Part shown: positions 25,212 to 33,844 of the stretch, piece by piece
How the letters are laid out: each line of letters opens with the position of its first letter
Position numbering within the stretch: position 1 is the stretch's first letter
Assembly (NCBI GenBank): GCA_016182605.1
Contig: JACPGE010000106.1
Coordinates: 1-64,000 of the forward strand
DNA from: Candidatus Hydrogenedentota bacterium
GTDB lineage: Bacteria; Hydrogenedentota; Hydrogenedentia; Hydrogenedentales; JAEUWI01
Direction: 5' to 3'
DNA: 64,000 bases
The notes under the pieces: generated by a model
Database searches by the model: none
Told to the model about the DNA's origin: nothing
The model's input: the letters and a program-made list of their open reading frames with translations, nothing else
Position numbers and translations under genes: made by a program

Positions 25212-26858
25212 TCAGTCTATCAGCGACTGCAGCGATTCAATCTTTTCACTTACGGCGCGCAAATCCTCCACCATCTTCCGCTCCGCCTTGAAGCTCAACC
25301 CGGGCGCGTAGAGGGCGGCGCGGAGATCCTGCACACTGCGCCGGCGTGCGACCCAGGCGAGGGCCCGCGCGAGAAAGGAGTACAGGAAGAGTTCGGCGCC
25401 AAGAATAATGAAGAACACCGTGGCGGAGTGGATGATGAAGCCCCCGCCGAGGATGATGCCCTTCCAATACTCGAAGAGGATGATGTAGGCCGAATAGAGG
25501 AGAAAAGCGAGCGGCAGCGCGTCGAAGAGGACGGTTACCGGCCAATTCGTGAGATAGCGCGCTGCACGCTGCACGCGTTCGCGCGCGGGACCGGTGATCA
25601 CGCGCACGAGCCGCGCGTTCAGCTCGTCATCGAAGGCGTTGAGCCCGGCGTCCAACTGCGGGGAGTCCAGACCGGCGCGTGCAGCGTGGTAGGCCAATTC
25701 GCTCTGGTGCGACCGGTAGCTCGCAGCGATAAGATCGGAGATGAGGTGCAGATCGCCGTCCACCAGAACATCGGTGCCGAGCAGGTCGGCGGTGCGTTTT
25801 CCACTGCTCTGGTTCAGGCCAAACCAGGGCAGCCATCCAGGCAGGCGCACCGGGAGGCTGCGCACGGCCTCGATGAGACGCCAGGTGGCGCCGATGATGC
25901 CCTTTGCGCGCAGGCTTGTCTCCCGGCCCACGGCAAAGGCCCAGAGGTGGGTCTCGGCGAAGAGGCGCGCGCGCACGTGTTCGAAACATTCGCGCGCTAT
26001 GGCTTTGTCGGCCTGCGCGATCTCTTCGTCCAACGTGTCGAAAGTGGCGCGGGCCGTGGCGTTGATCTCCAGGAGCCGCTCTGCCGCGCGCACCAGGAGC
26101 CCGGCGGCGTTGGATCGCTTGATACGCAGGATGCGCTCCCGGCTCAATTCATGGCGCAGGTAGTGGTCCAGCTTCGGGAAATCATAGGTTTCTTCCACTG
26201 CGGCGGAACGTCCGCCCGGCAAGCGCGCATCGAGCCACTTCAGGGCGTTCACGCGAAAATAGTGGTTGATCTCGAAGCCGTTCGCAGCGAGGCGGCGGAG
26301 CCAGTCTTCCTTGATGCCGTCCTGCGGCGTGGCCTTGGTTTCCACACAGACCATGGCACGCTGACCCTGAAGAGGCCGCAGGAGCGACCACGTGGCCTCG
26401 TCGAGGTATTTCTCCGCCGTGGCACAGATCAGGATGAGATCGCACTCGACGAGAACCTGTTGTGTGCGATCGCGGTGCTCGTGAACGATGGTGTCCGAGT
26501 CGGGCGTGTCGATGAGCACGAGGTTTTCCAGGGCGGAGCGCGACACGCATTTCCAGCCCTCCCATTGCAGGCGGGTGCCCGGCGGGTGATAGACCACCGG
26601 CACCCGGGTGCAGGGGCGCATCTCGGAAGTTTCTGCGATGGTGTCGCCCGCGATGGCATTGAGCAGGGTGGACTTGCCCACGCCAGAACCGCCGACGAGC
26701 GCCACGACCAGCACGCCGTCGAGACGTTTCTCTCGCGCCTTCAATTCCTCCACGCGCGCCTGCAGGAGCGGCAGTTCGTCACGCAGGGCTTTCCAGGGCC
26801 CGGCATAGCCCGCGAGCGCTTCCAGGGTGCGCAATGATCTTACAAATGCTTCTGGCAT
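25212..26858 (-). CDS. Dynamin-like membrane GTPase (partner 2)
   Basis: A 548-residue GTPase. G1 is VALVGGSGVGKST (Lys62), switch I carries RPCTRVPVVYH, G3 is LIDTPDSD, and the G4-equivalent VETKATPQD is degenerate, as in many dynamin-like proteins. A long helical middle region (about 270-440) precedes a two-helix hydrophobic segment (about 445-500; LLYSAYIILFEYWKGIIL and TVFFIILGAELFLYS) that should anchor it in the membrane. Its ATG lies 19 bases inside the end of the upstream GTPase gene, with CAGGAG for a ribosome-binding site, so the two are translationally coupled. Confidence 0.82.
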   Translation of the reverse strand: MPEAFVRSLRTLEALAGYAGPWKALRDELPLLQARVEELKAREKRLDGVLVVALVGGSGVGKSTLLNAIAGDTIAETSEMRPCTRVPVVYHPPGTRLQWEGWKCVSRSALENLVLIDTPDSDTIVHEHRDRTQQVLVECDLILICATAEKYLDEATWSLLRPLQGQRAMVCVETKATPQDGIKEDWLRRLAANGFEINHYFRVNALKWLDARLPGGRSAAVEETYDFPKLDHYLRHELSRERILRIKRSNAAGLLVRAAERLLEINATARATFDTLDEEIAQADKAIARECFEHVRARLFAETHLWAFAVGRETSLRAKGIIGATWRLIEAVRSLPVRLPGWLPWFGLNQSSGKRTADLLGTDVLVDGDLHLISDLIAASYRSHQSELAYHAARAGLDSPQLDAGLNAFDDELNARLVRVITGPARERVQRAARYLTNWPVTVLFDALPLAFLLYSAYIILFEYWKGIILGGGFIIHSATVFFIILGAELFLYSFLARALAWVARRRSVQDLRAALYAPGLSFKAERKMVEDLRAVSEKIESLQSLID

Positions 26859-28612
26859 GCTTCGTGACTCCTGCGCAATGCGGCTGTGGGTTCGCCGTCC
26901 AGCATGCGTTTCACCTCCGCCATGTCGCCCATGAGCGGGATAATCAGATTGTTCTCGAACGAGGTTTGCAGGCGGGCCTGCTGCTCCTTGCGCCAGGGCG
27001 CGAGCAGGTCGAACCATTGGTCCGCAAACTGTTGCTCCATGATGCGCGAGAAGAACTCGCCCGCCAGCGGTCCCCCCAGCGCCATCACTTCAGGCACGCC
27101 CACGCCCCCGGTAAACATGGCCAGGGGCAGGGCGATGGCCGTGGGGGTGAACATGAGCAGGGCGTCTATCTCGATGAGCACTTGACGCCGGACCTTATGA
27201 TCGCTCCACCATTCTTCAAGTTTCGCCTCTGCGTGCGCGCGGAAACTGTCCGAAACGGAATCGCCGCGGAGCGTCTCGTCGATGATGGATTGGGCGGTGC
27301 CGTCAATATCGATGACATCGAGCGCTGGCTCGATGAGCGCCGCCACCGGCTTGGGCAGCGCCCGCACATAGGGAATGAACTCACGCACGAGATCGCGCGT
27401 TTGCATGATGATCTGCTGCTCGTGGTGCGCGCGGATGTCCCGTTCTTCCGCGGGGACGTTGCCGGTCTCCATGAGCAAGCGCCCGCGGATGGCGCGGCTG
27501 GCCATGCGGCCCACGGGTGCGACGACCGCGTTGGTGATCGCGCCGATCTGGCCCAGGGTGCGGCTCAGCGGCCCGCGCTTGGAGCGGATAAAGGTGTGCA
27601 GCAATTTGCCCACGCTGGCATCGGGTTCGGGGTCGTATTTCGCCGCATAGTGGCCCGCGCGCTGGCTCATGTCCCGCAGGAGCCCGTCCAATTCGCCCGA
27701 TTGTTCCGCGAGGCGCGCGATGAAATCGCCCGATTGCGATACGAAGTCCTGGAGGGATTGCTGGAAGACGTGCCGCTTGATGGGCTCCACGTCGAGGCTT
27801 TCCAGGTAGCTCCGCAGATCGGCGGGCGCGTTCAGCGCGGGGATGGGCCGCGCGAAATCATCGGCCAGCGCGAAATCGTGGGCAATGACGAAGGAGGGCG
27901 CATCGATAAGTCCGGTGTCTGTGCAGAAGTCCTGCACCTGGGCGCGCGCCACGGCGAACTCACGGCCGGGATTGGCCTTGTTCATGAGGGGCAGCACCAC
28001 GCGCCCCGAGGCGGCCGCGGCGCGGAAGAAAGAGACCACCTTCTCGTCTTTGTACTTCTCGCCGGTGAGCACGGCAATCAGGACGTCACCCGCGGCCTGA
28101 ATATTGCGGGCCACCTCCCAGTTGTCGAGCACGATGGAATCCACGTCTGGAATGTCGAGCAGGACCAGGCGATCCGGGAGGGAGTTTTTTTCAATGATAT
28201 AGAGCGTGGCTTCGGGCGCCTCCTGCGACAGCACCTCCTCCGCCGATTCGAGGGGCTGGGGCACGAGATTGGCCAGCAACTCGCCGGCGAGCCCCTGTTC
28301 CGCGCGCAGGGCATTGGCCGCCAGCAGGGGCCGGCAGGTGGCGGCCGCGGTGGTGCGGACGGGGCTGACATCCTCCCCGAGGAGCAGATTGAAGACGGTG
28401 GATTTGCCCGTATTGGTGCCGCCGGCGACCGCCGCAATCAGGCAGCCGTTGCCGCCCAGATGGGGCAAGAGCTTGAAGGCGAGTTGCTTGCGCCAGCCGC
28501 CGGTGTGCTCCAGGAGGTGGGCGGCGATCAACGGAAACGGCTCAAAAGACCTCTGAAAGCCTTCGAGGGCACGATGAAATTCGACCAGCGCATTGCCAAG
28601 GGTTTCGTCCAT
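26840..28612 (-). CDS. Dynamin-like GTPase (partner 1)
   Basis: A 590-residue GTPase with G1 VAGGTNTGKST (Lys70), TTAAATCRP as switch I, G3 LLDIPDVDS and G4-like LMNKANPG. A long helical stalk-like region follows, and near 490-540 comes a hydrophobic, glycine-rich stretch (FTPTAIALPLAMFTGGVGVP) that may insert in membrane like a dynamin paddle. It overlaps the second GTPase gene by 19 bases. Such pairs act together in several bacterial dynamin-like systems (membrane remodelling, vesicle release, stress protection). The precise role here is unknown. Confidence 0.82.
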   Translation of the reverse strand: MDETLGNALVEFHRALEGFQRSFEPFPLIAAHLLEHTGGWRKQLAFKLLPHLGGNGCLIAAVAGGTNTGKSTVFNLLLGEDVSPVRTTAAATCRPLLAANALRAEQGLAGELLANLVPQPLESAEEVLSQEAPEATLYIIEKNSLPDRLVLLDIPDVDSIVLDNWEVARNIQAAGDVLIAVLTGEKYKDEKVVSFFRAAAASGRVVLPLMNKANPGREFAVARAQVQDFCTDTGLIDAPSFVIAHDFALADDFARPIPALNAPADLRSYLESLDVEPIKRHVFQQSLQDFVSQSGDFIARLAEQSGELDGLLRDMSQRAGHYAAKYDPEPDASVGKLLHTFIRSKRGPLSRTLGQIGAITNAVVAPVGRMASRAIRGRLLMETGNVPAEERDIRAHHEQQIIMQTRDLVREFIPYVRALPKPVAALIEPALDVIDIDGTAQSIIDETLRGDSVSDSFRAHAEAKLEEWWSDHKVRRQVLIEIDALLMFTPTAIALPLAMFTGGVGVPEVMALGGPLAGEFFSRIMEQQFADQWFDLLAPWRKEQQARLQTSFENNLIIPLMGDMAEVKRMLDGEPTAALRRSHEACQKHL

Positions 28613-28746
28613 GGCGCTAAGCGTACGTGCTTTGTTTCCAGGGTTTCAAGCGGATCCGGCCCGGATTGTAACCTCCCCCCCCGGAACCGGGTAAATCATC
28701 GTGCAAGCAAGGTGATGCCGGCACAACCCGGCGGGGAGCTTTACCC

Positions 28747-29274
28747 ATGATTATGGCCGATGTTTTGAAGTTTCTCTTCCTGATTCTCGGGGCGCTGATT
28801 ATCACGGTGTCTTATTGGCTTCTCTTCGAGGCGATATTTCCCCGCTGGGTCCGCACGGCCTGCCGCATTTATCAGCAACGCCCCATCAAGACCTTTCTCC
28901 TCGGCGCATTGACCGGCGGTCCCGCCATTCTCATTACCGTCGCGCTGCTCAACCAGGGTGGTCCACAGGGTCAGTTCCTGGGCGCGAGCGCGGGCATCTT
29001 CCTGCTTCTTGTGAGTCTGGTAGGATCGGCGGGCCTGGCGCGGCTCGTGGGAGAAGGGCTGCCTAGCGCCATCGACGCGCAGCAATCCTGGCGGCCCGTG
29101 ATGCGCGGTGGCGCGGTGCTCTCCATCTGCTGTGTACTGCCCATTGCCGGCTGGTTTGCCATTTTACCCGTGATCCTGCTCAGTGGATTTGGCGCGGTGG
29201 TCCGCACCGCTTGGCAGATCCATCGCCAACGCCGCGCCGCGATTCATGAGGCCATGAAGGCGGTCGAAGCATGA
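28747..29274 (+). CDS. Hypothetical four-helix membrane protein
   Basis: A 175-residue protein with about four hydrophobic segments (near 8-28, 46-66, 78-98 and 125-150) and a basic tail. It is unassigned. The ATG at 28747 follows GGGGAG with 8-base spacing. Its stop codon overlaps the ATG of the DUF1800 gene (ATGA), so the two are tightly coupled and the membrane protein may anchor or accompany the DUF1800/DUF1501 pair. Confidence 0.75.
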   Translation: MIMADVLKFLFLILGALIITVSYWLLFEAIFPRWVRTACRIYQQRPIKTFLLGALTGGPAILITVALLNQGGPQGQFLGASAGIFLLLVSLVGSAGLARLVGEGLPSAIDAQQSWRPVMRGGAVLSICCVLPIAGWFAILPVILLSGFGAVVRTAWQIHRQRRAAIHEAMKAVEA

Positions 29275-30722
29275 AGTGGCCCCGCCGCAGATTCCTGCAA
29301 TCCGCGGGCAGCGTGGCCCTATTGGCCACCGCGGGGTGCGAGCTGCCCCAGGCACTGGGCGTGGTTGGCCCGGCCAAGGCGGCCCGGGGTCCCCTGACCG
29401 CGCCAGACGGGGATGAGGTGGATGAGATAGCGCATGTCCTGGGCCGCCTGAGCCATGGGCCGCGCCCCGGCGACTATCATCGCGTCCGGGAGATGGGTGT
29501 GGATGCCTATATTGAGGAGCAGCTTCACCCGGAAAGCATCGACGATGCCTGGGGCGACTATCGCGTGCGCCGCTTCGAGTCACTCCGTCAGCCTGTGGGG
29601 GAACTCTTCGAGTATCAAGAGCATCTGCTGCTCAAGGAACTGAGCGAGGCCACCGTCGTGCGGGCGGTGTACAGTGAGCGCCAATTGTATGAAGTGATGG
29701 CGGGTTTCTGGACCGACCATTTCAATATCGACAGTTCCAAGGGCGACTGCCCCTGGCTGAAGACCGCGGACGATCGCGAAGTGATCCGGCGCCATGCTCT
29801 GGGCCGCTTCTCCGATCTGTTGCGCGCCTCCGCGTTGAGCCCCGCCATGCTGTGGTACCTGGACGGACGCTCGAACCGGCGCAGCAGCCCTGACGAGCAG
29901 CCGAACGAAAACTACGCGCGCGAACTGCTGGAGTTGCACACGCTTGGCGTGCACGGCGGCTACACGCAAGCCGACATCATGGAGCTTGCGCGGTGTCTCA
30001 CCGGCTGGCACGTGCGCACGGAAGAGTTGTTCAAGAAGGGCAAGGTGGAGTTCAAGCCAGATGCGCACGATCAAGGCGAGAAGGCCGTGCTTGGGGAAGT
30101 CATACCCGCGGGTTTGGGCGAAGCGGATCTGGATCGTGTGCTCGCCATCGTGACACGCCACCCCGCCACGGCGAATTACGTCGCGGAGAAACTGTGCCGG
30201 AAGTTTATAGCCGATACGCCCCCGCCGGCCGCGGTGCGCGCGGTGGCCGATACCTTTCAGACGACCGAAGGCGGCATCCGCGCGACGTTGAAGACGCTGT
30301 TTGCGCACGAGGAATTCCGCGCGGCGCGGGGCGCCAAGATGAAACGGCCGCTCCACTACCTGGCCTCGGCATTGCGTGTTTCCGATGCCGATTCAAGCGT
30401 CGGCGAGCCTGTGATGGAGTACCTGCTGCGCATGGGCCATGCGCCATTCCAATACCCCACGCCCGACGGTTATCCCGACGAGGCAGGCCCCTGGATGGGC
30501 ACTTTGCTCTGGCGCTGGCACTTTGCGAAGGCGCTGGATGAAAACCGCCTGGGCGGCACGCAGGTGAACTGGGCCGCGTTGCGCGAGGCGGCAGGCGGTG
30601 ACGAAGTGTTCATGCGCCATGTGCTGGGCCGGCGTCCCCGGCCAGACGAAGCGCGCAGCTACCTCGCGTGCAACAACAGTCCCGCGGTGCTACTTGCGTC
30701 GCCGGCCTTCCAGAGGTATTGA
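29271..30722 (+). CDS. DUF1800 domain protein, twin-arginine lipoprotein-like signal
   Basis: A 483-residue member of DUF1800, a family of unknown function common in planctomycete-type genomes and normally followed by a DUF1501 protein. The conserved FWTDHFNI, NENYARELLELHTLGV and the terminal cysteine/asparagine region are present. The N-terminus MKWPRRRFLQSAGSVALL is a twin-arginine signal followed by a possible lipobox (ATAGC), so export of a folded protein is likely. It is preceded by a 4-base overlap and followed by the DUF1501 gene after a three-base gap. Confidence 0.9.
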   Translation: MKWPRRRFLQSAGSVALLATAGCELPQALGVVGPAKAARGPLTAPDGDEVDEIAHVLGRLSHGPRPGDYHRVREMGVDAYIEEQLHPESIDDAWGDYRVRRFESLRQPVGELFEYQEHLLLKELSEATVVRAVYSERQLYEVMAGFWTDHFNIDSSKGDCPWLKTADDREVIRRHALGRFSDLLRASALSPAMLWYLDGRSNRRSSPDEQPNENYARELLELHTLGVHGGYTQADIMELARCLTGWHVRTEELFKKGKVEFKPDAHDQGEKAVLGEVIPAGLGEADLDRVLAIVTRHPATANYVAEKLCRKFIADTPPPAAVRAVADTFQTTEGGIRATLKTLFAHEEFRAARGAKMKRPLHYLASALRVSDADSSVGEPVMEYLLRMGHAPFQYPTPDGYPDEAGPWMGTLLWRWHFAKALDENRLGGTQVNWAALREAAGGDEVFMRHVLGRRPRPDEARSYLACNNSPAVLLASPAFQRY

Positions 30723-30725
30723 GCC

Positions 30726-31847
30726 ATGGCCAGCAACGGATTTGTTCACGGCAACCCCGATCATCCGCACTGCCTCGTGGTGGTGTTTCTCCGGGGCGGT
30801 GCGGATGGTTTGAATATGATTGTGCCCGTGGAGGACGACGGTTACTACCGCCATCGCCCCACGATCAGTATCGGGAAGAAGAGCACCATGGCCCTGGATT
30901 CGCTCTTCGGGCTGAACTCTGAGCTGGGCGCGCTGTACCCCCTGTATCAGGAGGGCGATCTGGCCATCGTGCATGGAGTAGGTTCCGAAGACGAGACCCG
31001 CTCCCATTTCGAGGCCCAGGATCTCATGGAGCATGCGGGGCCGTCTGCCGGTGGTTGGCTTGGCCGTTACCTGCGTACGGCGCCGCGGGTCATCGGCGGG
31101 CCATTGGCCTCCATCTGTATTGGTGCGACCCAGCCAGAATCCCTGCGTGGCGCGCCCGCGTCCGTGGTGATGGAGTCCATCCAGACGCTTTCGCTCGGTG
31201 AAGGCGCCGAGGGATTCATGGACGGGCTCGCGGGCCTCTACCGTGCGGAAGAAGAGGGGATCGGCCGCGCCGGGCATTCCATGCTTACGGCGCTGCGCAA
31301 GATTACGGAATTGCAGCACACTCCCTATGTGCCGGCCGCCGGCGCCATCTATTCCGGCGATGATTTTGGCCACGGCATGCGCGAAGTGGCGCAACTGCTC
31401 AAGGCGCGTGTGGGTGTGGAGGCGGTGGCACTCGATCTGCACGGCTGGGATTCGCACATTGCTTCTTTCGCGTTGATGAATCCGCTCATGCGCAGTCTGG
31501 GCGATTCTCTCCGCGCTTTCCGCACGGATCTTGGCCCGCAGATGGCCCATACCACGGTGGTGGTGATGACCGAATTTGGCCGGCGCGTCTATGAGAACGC
31601 CTCTTTCGGTACCGACCATGGCCGCGGGAGTGCTATGATGGTGATGGGTGGCGGCGTGTGCGGGGGCCGGGTGCACCATGCCTGGAAACCGCTGGAGGAC
31701 GCCTATCTGGAGGGCCCCGGCGATGTGCCGGTGACCACCAACTACCGGGATGTGCTGGCCAGTGTTTTTTCACGGCATGGCGGACTGAGTTCGTTCGAGT
31801 CCGTTTTTCCGGGCTTTGCCGTGGCCCCTGTGGCATTGTATGGATAG
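30726..31847 (+). CDS. DUF1501 domain protein (sulfatase-like fold)
   Basis: A 373-residue protein of DUF1501, related to the alkaline-phosphatase/sulfatase superfamily. Key segments are VVVFLRGGADGLNMIVP, SHFEAQDLMEHAG, ALDLHGWDSH and VVMTEFGRRVYEN...GTDHGRGSAMMVMG. The histidines and aspartates in DLHGWDSH and TDHGRG are the likely metal ligands. There is no signal peptide of its own, so it may be exported with its DUF1800 partner (three-base spacing) or stay inside. Substrate and role are not established. Confidence 0.9.
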   Translation: MASNGFVHGNPDHPHCLVVVFLRGGADGLNMIVPVEDDGYYRHRPTISIGKKSTMALDSLFGLNSELGALYPLYQEGDLAIVHGVGSEDETRSHFEAQDLMEHAGPSAGGWLGRYLRTAPRVIGGPLASICIGATQPESLRGAPASVVMESIQTLSLGEGAEGFMDGLAGLYRAEEEGIGRAGHSMLTALRKITELQHTPYVPAAGAIYSGDDFGHGMREVAQLLKARVGVEAVALDLHGWDSHIASFALMNPLMRSLGDSLRAFRTDLGPQMAHTTVVVMTEFGRRVYENASFGTDHGRGSAMMVMGGGVCGGRVHHAWKPLEDAYLEGPGDVPVTTNYRDVLASVFSRHGGLSSFESVFPGFAVAPVALYG

Positions 31848-32001
31848 CGTTTTCATTGACGATAGCGGCTTCTTTGGGTGGCGCTTCCCGGCAGGTGTTC
31901 CGGGAGGCGCCGCCGCCGTTGTCCGCGTGTTCCGCTGGCAACAGGATGAAGCACCTGCCCTCACCCATGCCGCGCACGGCACAAAAGTGTACGATAGCGC
32001 C

Positions 32002-32556
32002 ATGGAGTTCGATGAGCAGGAGAGCCTGCGGCTTGCGTTGCAGGGTGATGGTGAGGCCTTCGCCTGTCTCGTGGACCATTACATGCCGCGCATATACTCG
32101 CATGTGTACCGCATGCTGCGCCGCCGAGAAGACGCCGAAGACGTAACGCAGGAGGCTTTTGTTCGCGCGTGGCGCTTTCTGCACCGTTACGACGCGGGGC
32201 GGCCCTTTCGAAACTGGCTGTATACGATCGCCTCCAACCTCGCGCTGAACCAGCTTCGCCTGCGGCAGCGGCGCGGCGATACGATCTCGATCGAAGAACC
32301 TGTCGAACTGCCCAGTGTGGAAGAGGCGGCCACGGCCCGGATAGCGCGCGGGGAACACCAGCGGCGGATCGATGCTGCGCTTGCGCAGCTTTCGCCCACG
32401 GCCGCGGCGCTGATACAGTTGCACTATCAAGAAGGACTCGCCATCCGGGAGGCGGCCGAAATATTGGGCATGAACGAAAACGCGGCGAAGGTGGCGTTGC
32501 ACCGGGCGCGAAAGGCGCTCCGGGAAATCCTCGTGGAGGAGGACAACCATGAATGA
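32002..32556 (+). CDS. ECF RNA polymerase sigma factor (RpoE-like)
   Basis: A 184-residue sigma-70-family factor of the extracytoplasmic-function type. Region 2 is clear (AFACLVDHYMPRIYSHVYRM, DVTQEAFVRAWRFLHRYD, RNWLYTIASNLALNQLR), and region 4 contains the helix-turn-helix (LIQLHYQEGLAIREAAEILG) and NAAKVALHRARKAL. It overlaps the next gene, a membrane anti-sigma candidate, by 8 bases, the normal arrangement for a factor released by an envelope signal. The ATG at 32002 was chosen because the upstream in-frame extension has no sigma-factor character; its ribosome-binding site is weak. Confidence 0.92.
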   Translation: MEFDEQESLRLALQGDGEAFACLVDHYMPRIYSHVYRMLRRREDAEDVTQEAFVRAWRFLHRYDAGRPFRNWLYTIASNLALNQLRLRQRRGDTISIEEPVELPSVEEAATARIARGEHQRRIDAALAQLSPTAAALIQLHYQEGLAIREAAEILGMNENAAKVALHRARKALREILVEEDNHE

Positions 32557-33181
32557 GCAAGCGATCATAGATTTGTTGCGGGCACGATTTGATATGGGCC
32601 AGCCCCTGCGCAGCGGCCTGGAGTCCGCGTTGCAGGCGCATCCGGGCTGCGAAGCCTATTGCCGCAGGTTGGAACGGCTCGAATCCCAGATGGGAAGCCT
32701 GCCCTGGATCGCGCCCGATCCGCATTTCACCGCCGCGGTGAAATCCCGCCTGCGCGCGGAGCCGATGCCGGCGGCGCCCCGGCCCGGTATGATGCTGGCC
32801 GCGGTGGCATGTTGCGTGCTGATAAGCGGGGTTGCGGGCTATCTCGCGAAGGATTACCTGCCCTATTCTGAGTTGGAGCGGCAGATCATGGCTTTTCACT
32901 GGAGTGATTTGACGCGCGAAAGCGGCGCGTTTCTGGAACCCACACCGCTCAGTTCGCTGCAAGGCGTGCCCTATGCGGCGGAGGCGGGCGACTGGCTCGA
33001 TCTGGAAGCGCTGCTCCTGCGCACGCGGGAGGCGCTTTCGAGCCTGCTCGGCCACTTCGATCCGGCGCCGCTGTATCTCTGGTCCGGGCTGGCGGCGGCG
33101 TGTGTGGGCATGCTTGGATTCAATGGCGCGCTGCTGCGCAGTGTCAATGGGAAAAACACCTGGGTGCAGTCCCGCCACTGA
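32549..33181 (+). CDS. Putative membrane anti-sigma factor
   Basis: A 210-residue protein overlapping the ECF sigma gene by 8 bases. The N-terminal cytoplasmic part contains a His-Cys-Cys group (HPGCEAYC, His31, Cys34, Cys38) close to the zinc-type anti-sigma pattern. A membrane segment follows (about 81-100, MMLAAVACCVLISGVAGYL), and a second hydrophobic stretch lies near 178-195. Sequestering the sigma factor until an envelope signal arrives is inferred from position and topology. It could alternatively be only a membrane partner. Confidence 0.72.
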   Translation: MNEQAIIDLLRARFDMGQPLRSGLESALQAHPGCEAYCRRLERLESQMGSLPWIAPDPHFTAAVKSRLRAEPMPAAPRPGMMLAAVACCVLISGVAGYLAKDYLPYSELERQIMAFHWSDLTRESGAFLEPTPLSSLQGVPYAAEAGDWLDLEALLLRTREALSSLLGHFDPAPLYLWSGLAAACVGMLGFNGALLRSVNGKNTWVQSRH

Positions 33182-33220
33182 GGGCGCGGACGTCAAGCAC
33201 CCTGGGCCGGGGTAAGAGGC

Positions 33221-33754
33221 ATGGACAAATTTGCGTATCTGGGCATGGGCATTACCGGCATGGCCGTGTTGTTGTTCGCCTACAAGGCGGCCACCATCGC
33301 GCTTGCCATCTGGTATGAACTGGCGTACCCCGGATTCTGTGCGCGCGTGCACGGCCTGTACACCGCGCGCAAACGGCTTTCCCTGGTGGTGGGGCTGGTG
33401 AATTCCATCTTCTTCTTCATCATTGTCGGCGTGCTGTTCAGCGTGGAAGGCGGCGGCCTCGCCATACCGGGATTCACCGTAATCGGGATTTATGCCGCGC
33501 TCTCCGTGGCGGCCTACGGCGCAGCGTACCGCGATCTGGGTCAGCGCCTCGACGCGGGAGAACTGGAGTTCGCCCCCGTACGCGCCCTGATTCGCGGAGG
33601 CATACTTGTGGAAATTGCCTTTCTCGTGCCCTTATACGGCCAGGCCATGTCGCTCTACACCCTCTTCCGCGGCCTCGGCGCGGTGATAATTGCCCTGCTC
33701 ACGCAGCGCCGCCATGCCCGCGCTGCCCGGAGCCTCGGGAGCCCGGAAGATTAG
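33221..33754 (+). CDS. Hypothetical membrane protein, 177 aa
   Basis: The protein has four hydrophobic segments (about 8-30, 57-76, 83-102 and 128-160) and a short basic tail. No family is recognised. The ATG at 33221 follows GGGGTAAGAGG-like sequence. It lies 39 bases after the anti-sigma gene, so it may belong to the same transcript as a target or accessory of the envelope-stress system. Confidence 0.65.
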   Translation: MDKFAYLGMGITGMAVLLFAYKAATIALAIWYELAYPGFCARVHGLYTARKRLSLVVGLVNSIFFFIIVGVLFSVEGGGLAIPGFTVIGIYAALSVAAYGAAYRDLGQRLDAGELEFAPVRALIRGGILVEIAFLVPLYGQAMSLYTLFRGLGAVIIALLTQRRHARAARSLGSPED

Positions 33755-33844
33755 GGTATATCGCGCGAAACGTGTGCCAGGGGCTCGCAGCGTGGGTCTG
33801 GAATGCTATAGAATATCCTTGGCAACTCCAGCAAGGCGCGTTCT

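Noticed and set aside
24012-28750. Long plus-strand frames (about 941 and 638 codons) across the nucleoside hydrolase and GTPase genes
   Set aside because: They are antisense shadows; the minus-strand proteins carry full motifs (DTDMGNDVDD and the G1 loops).
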